A stretch of DNA of 40,882 bases from Selenomonadales bacterium (lineage in GTDB: Bacteria > Bacillota > Negativicutes > Sporomusales > UBA7701): positions 1-40,882 of the forward strand of contig JAHDOI010000045.1 in the NCBI GenBank assembly GCA_018434945.1, read 5' to 3'. The translations under genes were made by a program, and so were the position numbers. The notes beneath the pieces are model-generated. The model ran no database searches and had not been told where the DNA came from. It saw nothing but the letters and a program-made list of their open reading frames with translations. Each line of letters begins with the position of its first letter. The stretch's first letter is position 1. This document shows, piece by piece, positions 31,677-39,310 of this stretch.

Positions 31677-33076
31677 TGCGCAAAATCGTAATTGACCCCG
31701 TAACCCGTCTGGAGGGCCACCTCAAGGTAGAAGTAATGGCCGATAAAGGCAAAGTCGTCTCCGCCGAGGCAGCCGGCACGATGTACCGCGGCTTTGAATC
31801 CATCCTCGCCGGGCGCGACCCGCGCGACGCCGTCTACATCACCCAGCGCATCTGCGGCGTCTGCCCCGTCAGCCACGCCACCGCCGCCGCCTTCGCCCTC
31901 GACGACGCCTTCGGCGTCCAGGTGCCGGCCAACGGCCGCATCATCAGGAACCTCATCCTGGGCGGCAACTTCCTCCAGTCCCACATAATCCACTTCTACA
32001 ACCTCTCCCTGCCCGACTACGTCCAGTTCCCGGCGATCCCCCCCTTCACCCACCACTACACCGGCGACTACCGCCTCAACAAAGAAACAAACGAACGGCT
32101 CGTCGGCAACTACTTCAAGGCCCTGGAAATCCGCCGCAAGTGCCACGAAATGGTCGCCCTGTTCGGCGGCAAAATGCCCCACCAGGTCGCCATCATCGCC
32201 GGCGGCACCTCCATGACCGCCCAGAAGGAAAAGATCGACGCCTACCGCAAGCTGCTGGCCGAAATCGCCCAGTTCGTGGAGAAGGAATACGCCGAGGATA
32301 CCCGTCTCCTGGCCAACGCCTACAGCGATTACTTCCAGGTCGGCAAAGGACCGGCCAACTTCCTCTCCTACGGCGTCTTCCCGCTTGACGACCACGGCCG
32401 CGACAAACTGTTCGGCGCGGGCGTCCATATCGGCGGCAAGGCCGCGGATATGGACATCGCCAAGGTCACCGAAGACGCGGCCCACTCCTGGTACGACAAA
32501 GCCTCCGACGGCACGCCCGGCAAGACGGGCACCAACGCCCAGTACGGAAAAGCCGGCGCGTACACCTGGGTCAAAGCACCGCGCTATGGCGGCGAAGTAT
32601 GCGAGGTCGGACCGCTGGCCCGCATGTGGATATCCGGCCGTTACACCTCCGGCGTATCCGCTATGGACCGCATCGTAGCCCGAACACTCGAAGCCGCCCT
32701 CATCACCAAGGCGCTCGGCAAATGGCTCGACGAACTCGAACCCGGCGCCCCGTGCGAAGCGGCCGTCGAGATCCCCTACGCCGCCTCCGGCATAGGCCTT
32801 GTCGAAGCTCCGCGGGGAGCCCTGGGCCATTGGGTCACGATCAGGAACCAGCGCATCGAACGCTACCAGGCCGTGGTGCCCACCACCTGGAACTGCTCGC
32901 CCCGCGATGCCGGCGGCACGCCTGGCGCCCTAGAGCAGGCCCTCATCGGCCTGCCGGTGCCTGACGCCGACAACCCCCTGTCCGTCGTCCGCACCGTCCA
33001 CTCCTTCGACCCCTGCCTCGCTTGCGCCGTTCACGTCATCACCCCCGGCAGGCCGGTCGGCGAATTCAAACTGTAA
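31676..33076 (+). CDS. [NiFe] hydrogenase large subunit
   Basis: The 466-residue catalytic subunit binds the Ni-Fe centre through four cysteines in RICGVCPVSHATA (about 59-71) and FDPCLACAVH (about 445-454). The 13-residue tail after the final histidine (VITPGRPVGEFKL) is the extension normally removed by a maturation endopeptidase. No such protease or hyp gene is present in this window. It has no signal of its own and would be co-exported with the small subunit. The sequence is group 1-like. It is the last gene of the operon, followed by a strong terminator. Confidence 0.95.
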   Translation: MRKIVIDPVTRLEGHLKVEVMADKGKVVSAEAAGTMYRGFESILAGRDPRDAVYITQRICGVCPVSHATAAAFALDDAFGVQVPANGRIIRNLILGGNFLQSHIIHFYNLSLPDYVQFPAIPPFTHHYTGDYRLNKETNERLVGNYFKALEIRRKCHEMVALFGGKMPHQVAIIAGGTSMTAQKEKIDAYRKLLAEIAQFVEKEYAEDTRLLANAYSDYFQVGKGPANFLSYGVFPLDDHGRDKLFGAGVHIGGKAADMDIAKVTEDAAHSWYDKASDGTPGKTGTNAQYGKAGAYTWVKAPRYGGEVCEVGPLARMWISGRYTSGVSAMDRIVARTLEAALITKALGKWLDELEPGAPCEAAVEIPYAASGIGLVEAPRGALGHWVTIRNQRIERYQAVVPTTWNCSPRDAGGTPGALEQALIGLPVPDADNPLSVVRTVHSFDPCLACAVHVITPGRPVGEFKL

Positions 33077-33091
33077 AAATAACCGCTCCCA

Positions 33092-33124
33092 AAACCGGCA
33101 GGAGAGCATCCTGCCGGTTTTTCC
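33092..33124 (+). terminator. intrinsic terminator of the hydrogenase operon
   Basis: AAACCGGCAGGA (33092-33103) and TCCTGCCGGTTT (33109-33120) form a perfect 12-bp stem with loop GAGCA, followed by TTCCTTC after the TTT of the stem. Confidence 0.92.
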
Positions 33125-33234
33125 TTCTAAAAGACCGGGCTCGCGGAAAAAATATATGTAAACGAGCAGGATTTTCCCGGCCCGGGAAGTATACTTAATA
33201 CTGCCATACAGCGACGGATAGGAAAGGATGTACT

Positions 33235-33531
33235 ATGGGAGAAAAATACCGGGTAGCCATTCACCACGACAACGACTGCGGTTACATCGAATACGACATC
33301 GAGACCAAAAAAGTCACAGTCATTCTTGCCGACGCGGTCGCTCGCAAAGCGGTGGAAGCCTTCCTGCACAGCGAACACCTGCTCAGGGAAGCGCAGCGAA
33401 CACTGCGCGATTTCCGCGAACGGACCGCCCTGCCGACCGAGAGCCTGGCCGCTTTCAAACTTTCGCTTACCAGCCTGTGGCAGCAGACCGGCGTCTTTGT
33501 GGACTGGAGCCGCCCTGTGCCTACCCCCTGA
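33235..33531 (+). CDS. hypothetical protein, 98 residues
   Basis: The protein starts MGEKYRVAIHHDNDCGYIEYDIETKKVTVIL, a likely beta meander. Helical segments follow (ADAVARKAVEAFLHSEHLLREAQRTLRDF), with a C-terminal part SLTSLWQQTGVFVDWSRP. There is no signal peptide or membrane segment. AAAGGATG is a fair ribosome site, and TATACTTAAT near 33191 could be its -10. I do not recognise the family. It stands alone between the hydrogenase operon and the DnaA-box cluster. Confidence 0.65.
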   Translation: MGEKYRVAIHHDNDCGYIEYDIETKKVTVILADAVARKAVEAFLHSEHLLREAQRTLRDFRERTALPTESLAAFKLSLTSLWQQTGVFVDWSRPVPTP

Positions 33532-33548
33532 GGGACGCGGCAACGAAG

Positions 33549-33591
33549 TTATCCACAAAACAATCCACAAAACACCTACAATTGTGGATAA
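33549..33591. promoter_or_regulatory. cluster of DnaA boxes
   Basis: TTATCCACA (33549-33557) is an exact DnaA box. CAATCCACA (33561-33569) differs at two bases. TGTGGATAA (33583-33591) is an exact box on the opposite strand. Three sites lie in 43 bases of non-coding DNA, followed by A/T-rich sequence. It may be an origin part, a DnaA titration site or a DnaA-controlled promoter. Confidence 0.7.
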
Positions 33592-33680
33592 AAAAGCGGG
33601 CGTAATTGCTTTTGCGGCAGATTATGTCGATTAAGCGCAGAATGCTGTTTATAACTTTGCGCCTGGCTGTCGCGTGCCGT

Positions 33681-33709
33681 TTGACCGTGGCTCGCCGGTA
33701 TGCTACAAT
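33681..33709 (+). promoter_or_regulatory. strong sigma-A promoter with extended -10
   Basis: TTGACC (33681-33686), a 17-base spacer ending TGC, and TACAAT (33704-33709). Transcription would begin near 33716. No gene follows before the terminator at 33751. Confidence 0.7.
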
Positions 33710-33715
33710 CCTCCT

Positions 33716-33777
33716 TGCGGATCGATTCCGGCATATGTATACGGTCAAGACACGGGGCGCCGGTCCCGTGCCTTTTT
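33716..33777 (+). ncRNA. candidate small RNA of about 60 nt
   Basis: The segment is bounded by the promoter at 33681-33709 and a terminator at 33751-33777, and it has no credible reading frame with a ribosome site. It lies between the DnaA boxes and the tRNA-Arg promoter. No family is recognised. Confidence 0.4.
33751..33777 (+). terminator. intrinsic terminator of the small transcript
   Basis: CACGGG (33751-33756) pairs with CCCGTG (33765-33770) and is followed by CC and five T residues (33773-33777). Confidence 0.65.
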
Positions 33778-33812
33778 CCTCCGTGCCACATAATTTGCCA
33801 GCCAGTCCGTTA

Positions 33813-33841
33813 TTGACATCGCAGGGCCGGAGTGCTATAAT
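33813..33841 (+). promoter_or_regulatory. consensus promoter of tRNA-Arg
   Basis: Perfect TTGACA (33813-33818), 17-base spacer and TATAAT (33836-33841), with an extended TGC before the -10. It lies 65 bases upstream of the tRNA; the leader contains an AGAGTAG/CTACTCT hairpin. Its strength suits a stable RNA gene. Confidence 0.88.
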
Positions 33842-33906
33842 TCTTCCGGTAGAGTAGTCGTCCTCCGTGGCGCTACTCTAAATAGTCTCAACGCAAAACT
33901 TATGAT

Positions 33907-33982
33907 GCGCCCGTAGCTCAGGGGATAGAGCAGCGGTTTCCTAAACCGCGAGTCGGACGTTCGATTCGTCTCGGGCGCACCA
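33907..33982 (+). tRNA. tRNA-Arg (anticodon CCT)
   Basis: A full cloverleaf: acceptor GCGCCCG/CGGGCGC, anticodon stem GCGGT/ACCGC with loop TTCCTAA (anticodon CCT at 33940-33942), a T arm with GTTCGATTC and encoded CCA. It reads AGG codons. tadA follows 24 bases downstream and may be co-transcribed. Confidence 0.96.
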
Positions 33983-34006
33983 GGCTTATTAAACGTGGTG
34001 AACCGG

Positions 34007-34459
34007 ATGCCGAACGATGATTACTATATGGACCTGGCCCTGGCGGAAGCCCGCAAGGCTTACGCCGCCGGCGAAGTGCCCATCGGGGCGGTTATCGTTG
34101 TCGACGGCGAGATAATCGCCGCCGCCCACAACATGCGCGAAACGTGGCATGACGCCACCGCTCACGCCGAAATCATCGTTATCCGCGAAGCCTGCCGCAA
34201 ACTCGGACGGTGGCGGTTGACCGGCGCCACGCTTTATGTCACAATAGAACCGTGTCCCATGTGCGCCGGCGCGCTCGTCATGAGCCGCATCGACCGCCTG
34301 GTGTACGGCAGCCCCGACTACAAGGCGGGTGCCGTGGAGTCGATCTTCAACGTCGTCCAGAACGACGCCCTCAACCACAGGGCGGAAGTACTCGCCGGCG
34401 TGAAGGGCGACGAATGCGGCGAACTGATGAAACAGTTCTTCCGCGAACGCCGCGGGTAG
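34007..34459 (+). CDS. tadA: tRNA-specific adenosine deaminase
   Basis: The 150-residue enzyme converts the wobble adenosine of tRNA-Arg(ACG) to inosine. The zinc and proton-shuttle motif TAHAEII (His, Glu) and the second motif PCPMCAGAL are intact, and the overall pattern DYYMDLALAEARKA...EVPIGAVIV is typical of TadA/YaaJ. The start is ambiguous: ATG 34007 is preceded by GGTG 6 bases away, while GTGs at 33995 and 33998 are in frame. Its place before SRP RNA and dnaX matches Bacillus gene order. Confidence 0.95.
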   Translation: MPNDDYYMDLALAEARKAYAAGEVPIGAVIVVDGEIIAAAHNMRETWHDATAHAEIIVIREACRKLGRWRLTGATLYVTIEPCPMCAGALVMSRIDRLVYGSPDYKAGAVESIFNVVQNDALNHRAEVLAGVKGDECGELMKQFFRERRG

Positions 34460-34493
34460 CGGTTGCAGTCTCGAATAACTGCATAACTCATAC

Positions 34494-34581
<88 letters not shown>

Positions 34582-34585
34582 TAAT

Positions 34586-34624
34586 AAACAACAACCAGGC
34601 AAAATGCCTGGTTGTTGTTTATTC
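34586..34624 (+). terminator. intrinsic terminator after tRNA-Ser(CGA)
   Basis: AAACAACAACCAGGCA (34586-34601) and TGCCTGGTTGTTGTTT (34605-34620) form a perfect 16-bp stem with a three-base loop, followed by ATT. Confidence 0.9.
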
Positions 34625-34769
34625 ACCCCCGGACGAGCATAGGAGCCTGCGTGATAATTCTACCGGCCTCTTATAAACACATTAGCCGAAGGATTATTGA
34701 CGGGAATAACGAAATTGTAATTTATTGGCTATAAGCGTTTTGGTCCAGCCTTGCGGGAGGAGAAATAGC

Positions 34770-35615
34770 GTGAACGCGTACGTTTATAAGCCGTTCAAGT
34801 ATTTTTTCAGCGTGATTATTATAACCTGGATAATTGAGTCAGGCATGGTCTGGCTGAGCTACAACCGTAGTGAACAACGGGCATATGAAGAACTATTTTC
34901 GCTAATGCTTTTCATCGCGCTGCTGACACCGTGCATTGTAGCGCTCCTGATGATTTTTTCGTCAGGTAGCGGCGAACTGACACGGGACTTTCTCAGCCGG
35001 ACTTTTGACCTGAGAAGGATAAAGCTGAACTACCTTCCCATGGTACTCTTTACGATGCCTGCATTGGCGGCAGTATCCATTTATTTGTCGACTTTTATGG
35101 GGGAAAGCCTGGAACAGTTCCGTATTAATAAAGGGGTCATTTTTGCAACCGGCGTTATCCCTGCGCCGATTTTTTTGTTTGCCGCGCCTCTGTCGGAGGA
35201 ACTGGGCTGGAAAGGCTATGGGATGGACAGTTTGCGCAGCAAATACAATTTTTTTACTGCTTCGCTGATATTTGGGCTAGTGTGGTGTCTGTGGCATGCG
35301 CCGCTATTTTTTGTCGACAACTATTATATGAACCTGTTGTGGCGAGCGGGTTGGCTCTATGTCCTGAATTACTTCGCCAGCGCGATTGCGGCTGGTTTCC
35401 TGATCAACTGGCTTTGGTACAAAAACAGAGGATGTATTCTCGTTCCGGTGCTTGTTCATGCCTCGGCAAATCTGCAGGGAATATTCCTAATGGGGAACAT
35501 CGCCAAATGCATTGAAACATCGTTATTCACGGCACTCGCGGTTTTCATTGTCCTGGCGGATAAAAAAGTATTCTTCGGCAGACCTTCGGAAAGAATTGGC
35601 CATTTTATTGAATGA
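34770..35615 (+). CDS. CPBP-family intramembrane metalloprotease
   Basis: The 281-residue protein has about seven hydrophobic segments. The CPBP/Abi motifs are present: SEELGWKGYG (motif 1, paired glutamates, about 145-154), LIFGLVWCLWHAPLFF (motif 2 with histidine) and LVHASANLQG (motif 3, histidine plus asparagine). These enzymes are CAAX-protease-like and are linked to bacteriocin self-immunity or protein maturation. GGGAGGAG precedes a GTG start at 34770; the frame extends further upstream without support. Base composition is visibly more AT-rich than in neighbouring genes, and it lies between two tRNA-Ser genes, suggesting acquisition. Confidence 0.88.
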   Translation: MNAYVYKPFKYFFSVIIITWIIESGMVWLSYNRSEQRAYEELFSLMLFIALLTPCIVALLMIFSSGSGELTRDFLSRTFDLRRIKLNYLPMVLFTMPALAAVSIYLSTFMGESLEQFRINKGVIFATGVIPAPIFLFAAPLSEELGWKGYGMDSLRSKYNFFTASLIFGLVWCLWHAPLFFVDNYYMNLLWRAGWLYVLNYFASAIAAGFLINWLWYKNRGCILVPVLVHASANLQGIFLMGNIAKCIETSLFTALAVFIVLADKKVFFGRPSERIGHFIE

Positions 35616-35745
35616 AAGAATTTTACATTTAGTGAGGGCAGAACTAACACTACATAATATGGGTAAAGCCGAATTCTTATCGGTACGGAAATTGACGGCA
35701 GGAAGGAATCCTGGGGCAGGAAGATAATACAAGGTTTCCGTCGGT

Positions 35746-35774
35746 TGACAACGGCGGCCGGGAGATGTAAAATA
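35746..35774 (+). promoter_or_regulatory. sigma-A promoter upstream of tRNA-Ser(GGA), distal
   Basis: TTGACA (35746-35751), 17-base spacer, TAAAAT (35769-35774). The 130-base gap 35616-35745 before it shows nothing else recognisable. Confidence 0.65.
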
Positions 35775-35824
35775 ATATTCGCGGTTTTACGTGGTTGTAG
35801 CGGGGCAAATGCCTCTCCGCCATA

Positions 35825-35853
35825 TTGCCAACAAAACAAAATTCATATATAAT
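35825..35853 (+). promoter_or_regulatory. sigma-A promoter of tRNA-Ser(GGA), proximal
   Basis: TTGCCA (35825-35830), 17-base spacer, TATAAT (35848-35853). Transcription would start about 9 bases before the tRNA. Confidence 0.7.
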
Positions 35854-35868
35854 CATTTACGTCAACAC

Positions 35869-35958
35869 GGAGAGATGTCCGAGTGGATGAAGGAGCACGA
35901 CTGGAAATCGTGTGTACTGTAAAAGGTACCGAGGGTTCGAATCCCTCTCTCTCCGCCA
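35869..35958 (+). tRNA. tRNA-Ser (anticodon GGA)
   Basis: A class II tRNA of 90 bases: acceptor GGAGAGA/TCTCTCC, anticodon stem CACGA/TCGTG with loop CTGGAAA (GGA at 35903-35905), a long variable arm, GTTCGAATC T loop and encoded CCA. It reads UCC and UCU codons. SRP RNA follows within 15 bases, so they are probably one transcript. Confidence 0.96.
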
Positions 35959-35969
35959 CACCTTCTTAA

Positions 35970-36100
35970 GGTCGGCCCACGGTAGCCGTTGGGTCTTGCG
36001 CAATAGGAACTCATGAACCCCGCCAGGTCCGGAAGGAAGCAACGGTAAGTGACAATTCTTATGTGCCGCGAGGGAGCCTGACGGCTGCCTTGGGCCGATG
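35970..36100 (+). ncRNA. ffs: signal recognition particle RNA, small bacterial type
   Basis: The conserved SRP core is present at about 36016-36048 (GAACCCCGCCAGG, then TCCGGAAGGAAGCAACGGTAA with the GGAA tetraloop). The outer helix pairs GTCGGCCCACGGTAGCCGT (35971-35989) with ACGGCTGCCTTGGGCCGAT (36081-36099), with few mismatches, defining the ends. The length of about 130 nt is shorter than the Bacillus scRNA with its Alu domain. It scaffolds Ffh for membrane targeting. Position before dnaX matches Firmicute order. Confidence 0.93.
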
Positions 36101-36112
36101 TTACCGAAAACG

Positions 36113-36135
36113 GCAGCCTACCGGGGCTGCTTTTC
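36113..36135 (+). terminator. terminator after SRP RNA
   Basis: GCAGCC (36113-36118) pairs with GGCTGC (36125-36130), followed by TTTTCTGT. It separates the RNA from dnaX. Confidence 0.65.
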
Positions 36136-36213
36136 TGTATTTGCCCGCCAGCTCCGAAAGGGAATGCCGGGACGCGTGTGGAATCTATTCACCTGTTATG
36201 GAGGTGTCGGTTC

Positions 36214-37887
36214 ATGGCGTATGTAGCACTCTATCGCCAGTGGCGGCCGCAGGACTTCGACAACCTGATCGGCCAGGAACATATCAACACGACCCTGAAA
36301 AATGCCATCGCCGCCGGCAAGGTAGCCCATGCCTACCTGTTCGCCGGCCCTCGCGGCACCGGCAAAACCAGCACCGCCAAAATCCTCGCCAAAGCCCTCA
36401 ACTGCGTCCACGGGCCCACTCCCTCGCCCTGCAACAAATGCCCCAACTGCGAGCGCATCACCGCCGGCACCTCGATGGACGTCTTCGAGATCGACGCCGC
36501 CTCCAACCGCGGCATCGACGAAATCCGCGACCTCCGCGAGGCCGTCAAATTCGCGCCTGTCGAGGGGCGCTACAAAGTATACATAATTGACGAAGTACAC
36601 ATGTTAACCGCGGAAGCCTTCAACGCCCTCCTCAAAACCCTTGAAGAGCCGCCCGCCCACGTCGTATTCGTGCTCGCCACCACCGAATCGCACAAAATAC
36701 CGGCCACCATCCACTCCCGCTGTCAGCGGTACGACTTCCGCCGCATACCGGTGGCGGATATCGAAAAACGCCTATCCGTCGTCGCCGCCGACAGCGGCCT
36801 CGACATCACCGCCGAAGCGCTGCGCCTCATCGCCCTGCACGCCGACGGCGGCCTGCGCGACGCCCTCAGCATCCTCGACCAGTGCACCGCCCTCGGCGAC
36901 GGACCTGTCGGCGCCGACGCCGTCCGCGGCCTTCTCGGCCTCGTCGGCCACGAATGGGTCTGGCGGCTGACCGACGCCATGGCTGCGCGGGATGCGTCCG
37001 CAGTACTGCTCACCCTCGAAGAACTCATCGCCCTCGGCAAAGACGTCCGCCAGCTCCTCCTCGAGCTCGCCCAGCACGGGCGCAGCCTCATGATATACAA
37101 GGCAGCTCCCGAAGTCGCCGGTCTCGACACACACGGCGGCGACCGGGCCATCCTCGCCGACCAGAGCGCCCGCTTCAGCCACGACGAACTCGTGCGCATG
37201 ATCCAGCTGCTCCAGAACGCGGCCAACGAAGCCAAATGGGCCGTCGAACCGCGCATCACCGCGGAAATAGCCCTGCTCGCCGTCTGCCGCCGCGGCGGTG
37301 AAGCCGACCTCGCGGCCCTCGCCGAGCGGGTCGCGGCCCTCGAAGCCGCCCTCGCCGGCGGCGGGGCCGCCCGGCCCGCCCGCCCGGCCTCCGCGCCCGC
37401 CCCGCAGCCCCGCCCCGTCCCGGCAGCGCACACGCCGGCGGCTCCCGAAACCAAACCCGCCGCTCCCGAACCCAAAGCGGCCGTTCCGGCCCTGACCGGC
37501 GCCAGCCCCAAGGAAATCTGGGACGCCGTCCTCAAAGAACTCGTCGCCGGCGGCAAACGCTCCGTCCACGCCTGCGTCTCCCAGGGCGAACTAATAACCC
37601 TCACCGACAGCCAGGCTACCGTGCAATTCACATCCTCCTTCGCCAAAGAGCGCAGCGACAAGGAAGACTACCGCCAGATCGTCGAAAAAAGCCTCGCCCA
37701 GATCACCGGCCACCCGGTGAAACTGAGCTGCGTGGCCGCCACCGCCCCGCCGCCGGCCGCGGCTCCGTCGCCCGCACCCGCTGGCGCCGCGCCCGCCGCT
37801 CCGGCCGAGGGGCATCCGGCCTTAAACCAGGCCCTGGCGATCTTCGGCGGCAAAATAATCAAAGAGGAAAAGAACGAGGAGGTCTGA
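36214..37887 (+). CDS. dnaX: DNA polymerase III subunits gamma/tau
   Basis: The 557-residue clamp-loader ATPase has Walker A GPRGTGKTSTAK (about 39-50), the zinc module CVHGPTPSPCNKCPNC, Walker B IIDEVHML, sensor 1 TTESHKIPATI and an arginine-finger SRCQRYDFRR. An alanine/proline-rich linker (about 390-440 and 515-535) separates the C-terminal domain. The conserved start MAYVALYRQWRP follows GGAGGTG by 7 bases; the frame's upstream ATG at 36178 is unsupported. It is followed 3 bases later by ybaB and then recR, the classic operon. No obvious frameshift slippery site was seen. Confidence 0.96.
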   Translation: MAYVALYRQWRPQDFDNLIGQEHINTTLKNAIAAGKVAHAYLFAGPRGTGKTSTAKILAKALNCVHGPTPSPCNKCPNCERITAGTSMDVFEIDAASNRGIDEIRDLREAVKFAPVEGRYKVYIIDEVHMLTAEAFNALLKTLEEPPAHVVFVLATTESHKIPATIHSRCQRYDFRRIPVADIEKRLSVVAADSGLDITAEALRLIALHADGGLRDALSILDQCTALGDGPVGADAVRGLLGLVGHEWVWRLTDAMAARDASAVLLTLEELIALGKDVRQLLLELAQHGRSLMIYKAAPEVAGLDTHGGDRAILADQSARFSHDELVRMIQLLQNAANEAKWAVEPRITAEIALLAVCRRGGEADLAALAERVAALEAALAGGGAARPARPASAPAPQPRPVPAAHTPAAPETKPAAPEPKAAVPALTGASPKEIWDAVLKELVAGGKRSVHACVSQGELITLTDSQATVQFTSSFAKERSDKEDYRQIVEKSLAQITGHPVKLSCVAATAPPPAAAPSPAPAGAAPAAPAEGHPALNQALAIFGGKIIKEEKNEEV

Positions 37888-37890
37888 TCG

Positions 37891-38220
37891 ATGTCGATGT
37901 TCGGCAATATGGGCAACATGGCCAACATGATGAAAAAAGTGCAGAAGCTGCAGGCCGACATGGCCAAATTGCAGGAGGAGCTTAAAACCCGGACCCTCGA
38001 GTCCACCGCCGGCGGCGGCGCGATAAAAATCGTCGTCAACGGCGAAAAACAGATACTGTCCATAAAAATCGACCCGGCTGCCGCCGACCCGCAGGACATC
38101 GAAATGCTCGAAGACATGATCATGGCCGCCGTCAACGAAGCCCTCAAAAAAGTCGACGACATGATGGCCCAGGAGATGGGCAAGCTGACCGGCGGCATGA
38201 AAATACCGGGGATGTTTTAA
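37891..38220 (+). CDS. ybaB: YbaB/EbfC nucleoid-associated protein
   Basis: The 109-residue protein fits the YbaB family. It has a methionine/asparagine-rich start (MSMFGNMGNMANMMKKVQKL), a helix with MAKLQEELKTRTLESTAGGGAIKIVVNG and a final helix of acidic/hydrophobic residues, ending MKIPGMF. These dimers bind DNA and are nearly always encoded between dnaX and recR. The stop codon is directly followed by the recR ATG with no gap. Confidence 0.95.
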   Translation: MSMFGNMGNMANMMKKVQKLQADMAKLQEELKTRTLESTAGGGAIKIVVNGEKQILSIKIDPAAADPQDIEMLEDMIMAAVNEALKKVDDMMAQEMGKLTGGMKIPGMF

Positions 38221-38817
38221 ATGGCGCACATCGCCCCCCTCGCCAGGCTGGTCGAACAATTCCGCCGCCTTCCGGGCATCGGACCCAAATCGGCCACCCG
38301 GCTGGCCTACCACGTGCTGGCCATGGACCGGACCCAAAGCCGCGAACTTGCCGAGGCCATCATCGAAGCCAAAGAGAAAATCGGCTACTGCTCGGTCTGC
38401 TTCAACCTGACCGACTGCGACCCCTGCCAGATCTGCGGCAGCGACACGCGCGACACCGGCCTCATCTGCGTCGTCGAAGAACCCCAGGACGTCGCCGCCA
38501 TGGAAAGAACGCGCGAATACCGCGGCCGCTACCACGTTCTCCATGGTTCGCTGTCGCCCCTCGACGGCGTCGGGCCCGACGAACTGCGCCTCAAGGAACT
38601 GCTCGTCCGCATACACGACGGCGAAACCCAGGAAGTCATAATGGCCACAAACCCCGACGTCGAGGGCGAGGCCACCGCCATGTACATCGCCCGGCTCCTC
38701 AAACCCCTCGGCGTCAAAGTCACCCGCATCGGCCACGGCCTGCCCGTGGGCGGCGACCTTGAATACGCCGACGAAGTCACACTCTCCAAGGCGCTCGAAA
38801 ACCGCCGCGAGATGTAG
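38221..38817 (+). CDS. recR: recombination mediator RecR
   Basis: The 198-residue protein acts with RecF and RecO in loading RecA at gaps. Features are the helix-hairpin-helix ([20 protein letters not shown], residues 14-33), the four-cysteine zinc finger [16 protein letters not shown] (about 57-72) and a TOPRIM domain beginning [15 protein letters not shown] and including the [13 protein letters not shown] region. Length is standard. It is the third gene of the dnaX operon. Confidence 0.97.
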   Translation: MAHIAPLARLVEQFRRLPGIGPKSATRLAYHVLAMDRTQSRELAEAIIEAKEKIGYCSVCFNLTDCDPCQICGSDTRDTGLICVVEEPQDVAAMERTREYRGRYHVLHGSLSPLDGVGPDELRLKELLVRIHDGETQEVIMATNPDVEGEATAMYIARLLKPLGVKVTRIGHGLPVGGDLEYADEVTLSKALENRREM

Positions 38818-38893
38818 CCGGCAAAAGGCCGGGACAAATAGTTGGAATAATTCTCCCTCATTCTGGTAATAATATTATCGGGAGGGGAGAACA

Positions 38894-39154
38894 ATGAAAA
38901 TCTCCTGGACAAAACGGCTGTTAGCCAACCTGGTCGACAGCGACCCATGCCTGGCCGCCCCCATGCCCGCCCTCACCGACGTCGTCGAACAAGCCAGGCG
39001 TGAGTGGCTGGCCGCCCAGCACTACTACAACTCCGTATCCGACAGCGACCTAGTAGACCACGCCGTCTACCTCATGCAGGCTGCGGAAAAAAAATACGTG
39101 TACCTGCTCAAGAAAGCACGCAGCGAGGGCGTGACCAACACAAAATACTGCTGA
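38894..39154 (+). CDS. yaaL: YaaL-like DUF2508 family protein
   Basis: The 86-residue, helical cytoplasmic protein carries the family core EQARREWLAAQHYYNSVSDSDLVDHAVYLMQAAEKKYVYLLKKAR. Its position between recR and bofA is the same as yaaL in Bacillus, which strengthens the call. Function is unknown. GGGAGGGGAG precedes the ATG, and a strong terminator follows the stop. Confidence 0.88.
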   Translation: MKISWTKRLLANLVDSDPCLAAPMPALTDVVEQARREWLAAQHYYNSVSDSDLVDHAVYLMQAAEKKYVYLLKKARSEGVTNTKYC

Positions 39155-39160
39155 CCGGGA

Positions 39161-39198
39161 CAAGGCTGCTCGCATAGCGCGAACAGCCTTGTTTTTTT
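39161..39198 (+). terminator. intrinsic terminator after yaaL
   Basis: CAAGGCTG (39161-39168) and CAGCCTTG (39184-39191) with additional inner TCGC/GCGA pairing, followed by seven T residues. Confidence 0.92.
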
Positions 39199-39310
39199 GG
39201 CATACTTAGGACGTGCCGTTTATATATTGTAAGGAAGATAACCCGGCGCATGACAGAACGGGAAATCTCGTTTACAATATGAATAGGCATCTGCCGAAAG
39301 GAGAATGAGT

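Noticed and set aside
33606..33857. 83-residue plus-strand frame between the DnaA boxes and tRNA-Arg
   Set aside because: It runs through two promoters and a terminator, lacks a ribosome site and has no family resemblance.
35803..35824. Sequence CCTCTCCGC at 35813-35821 resembling the 3' end of tRNA-Ser(CGA), a possible attachment site for the CPBP segment
   Set aside because: Only nine bases match without a gap and the CCA is broken. No integrase is present, so the match is too short to call an att site.
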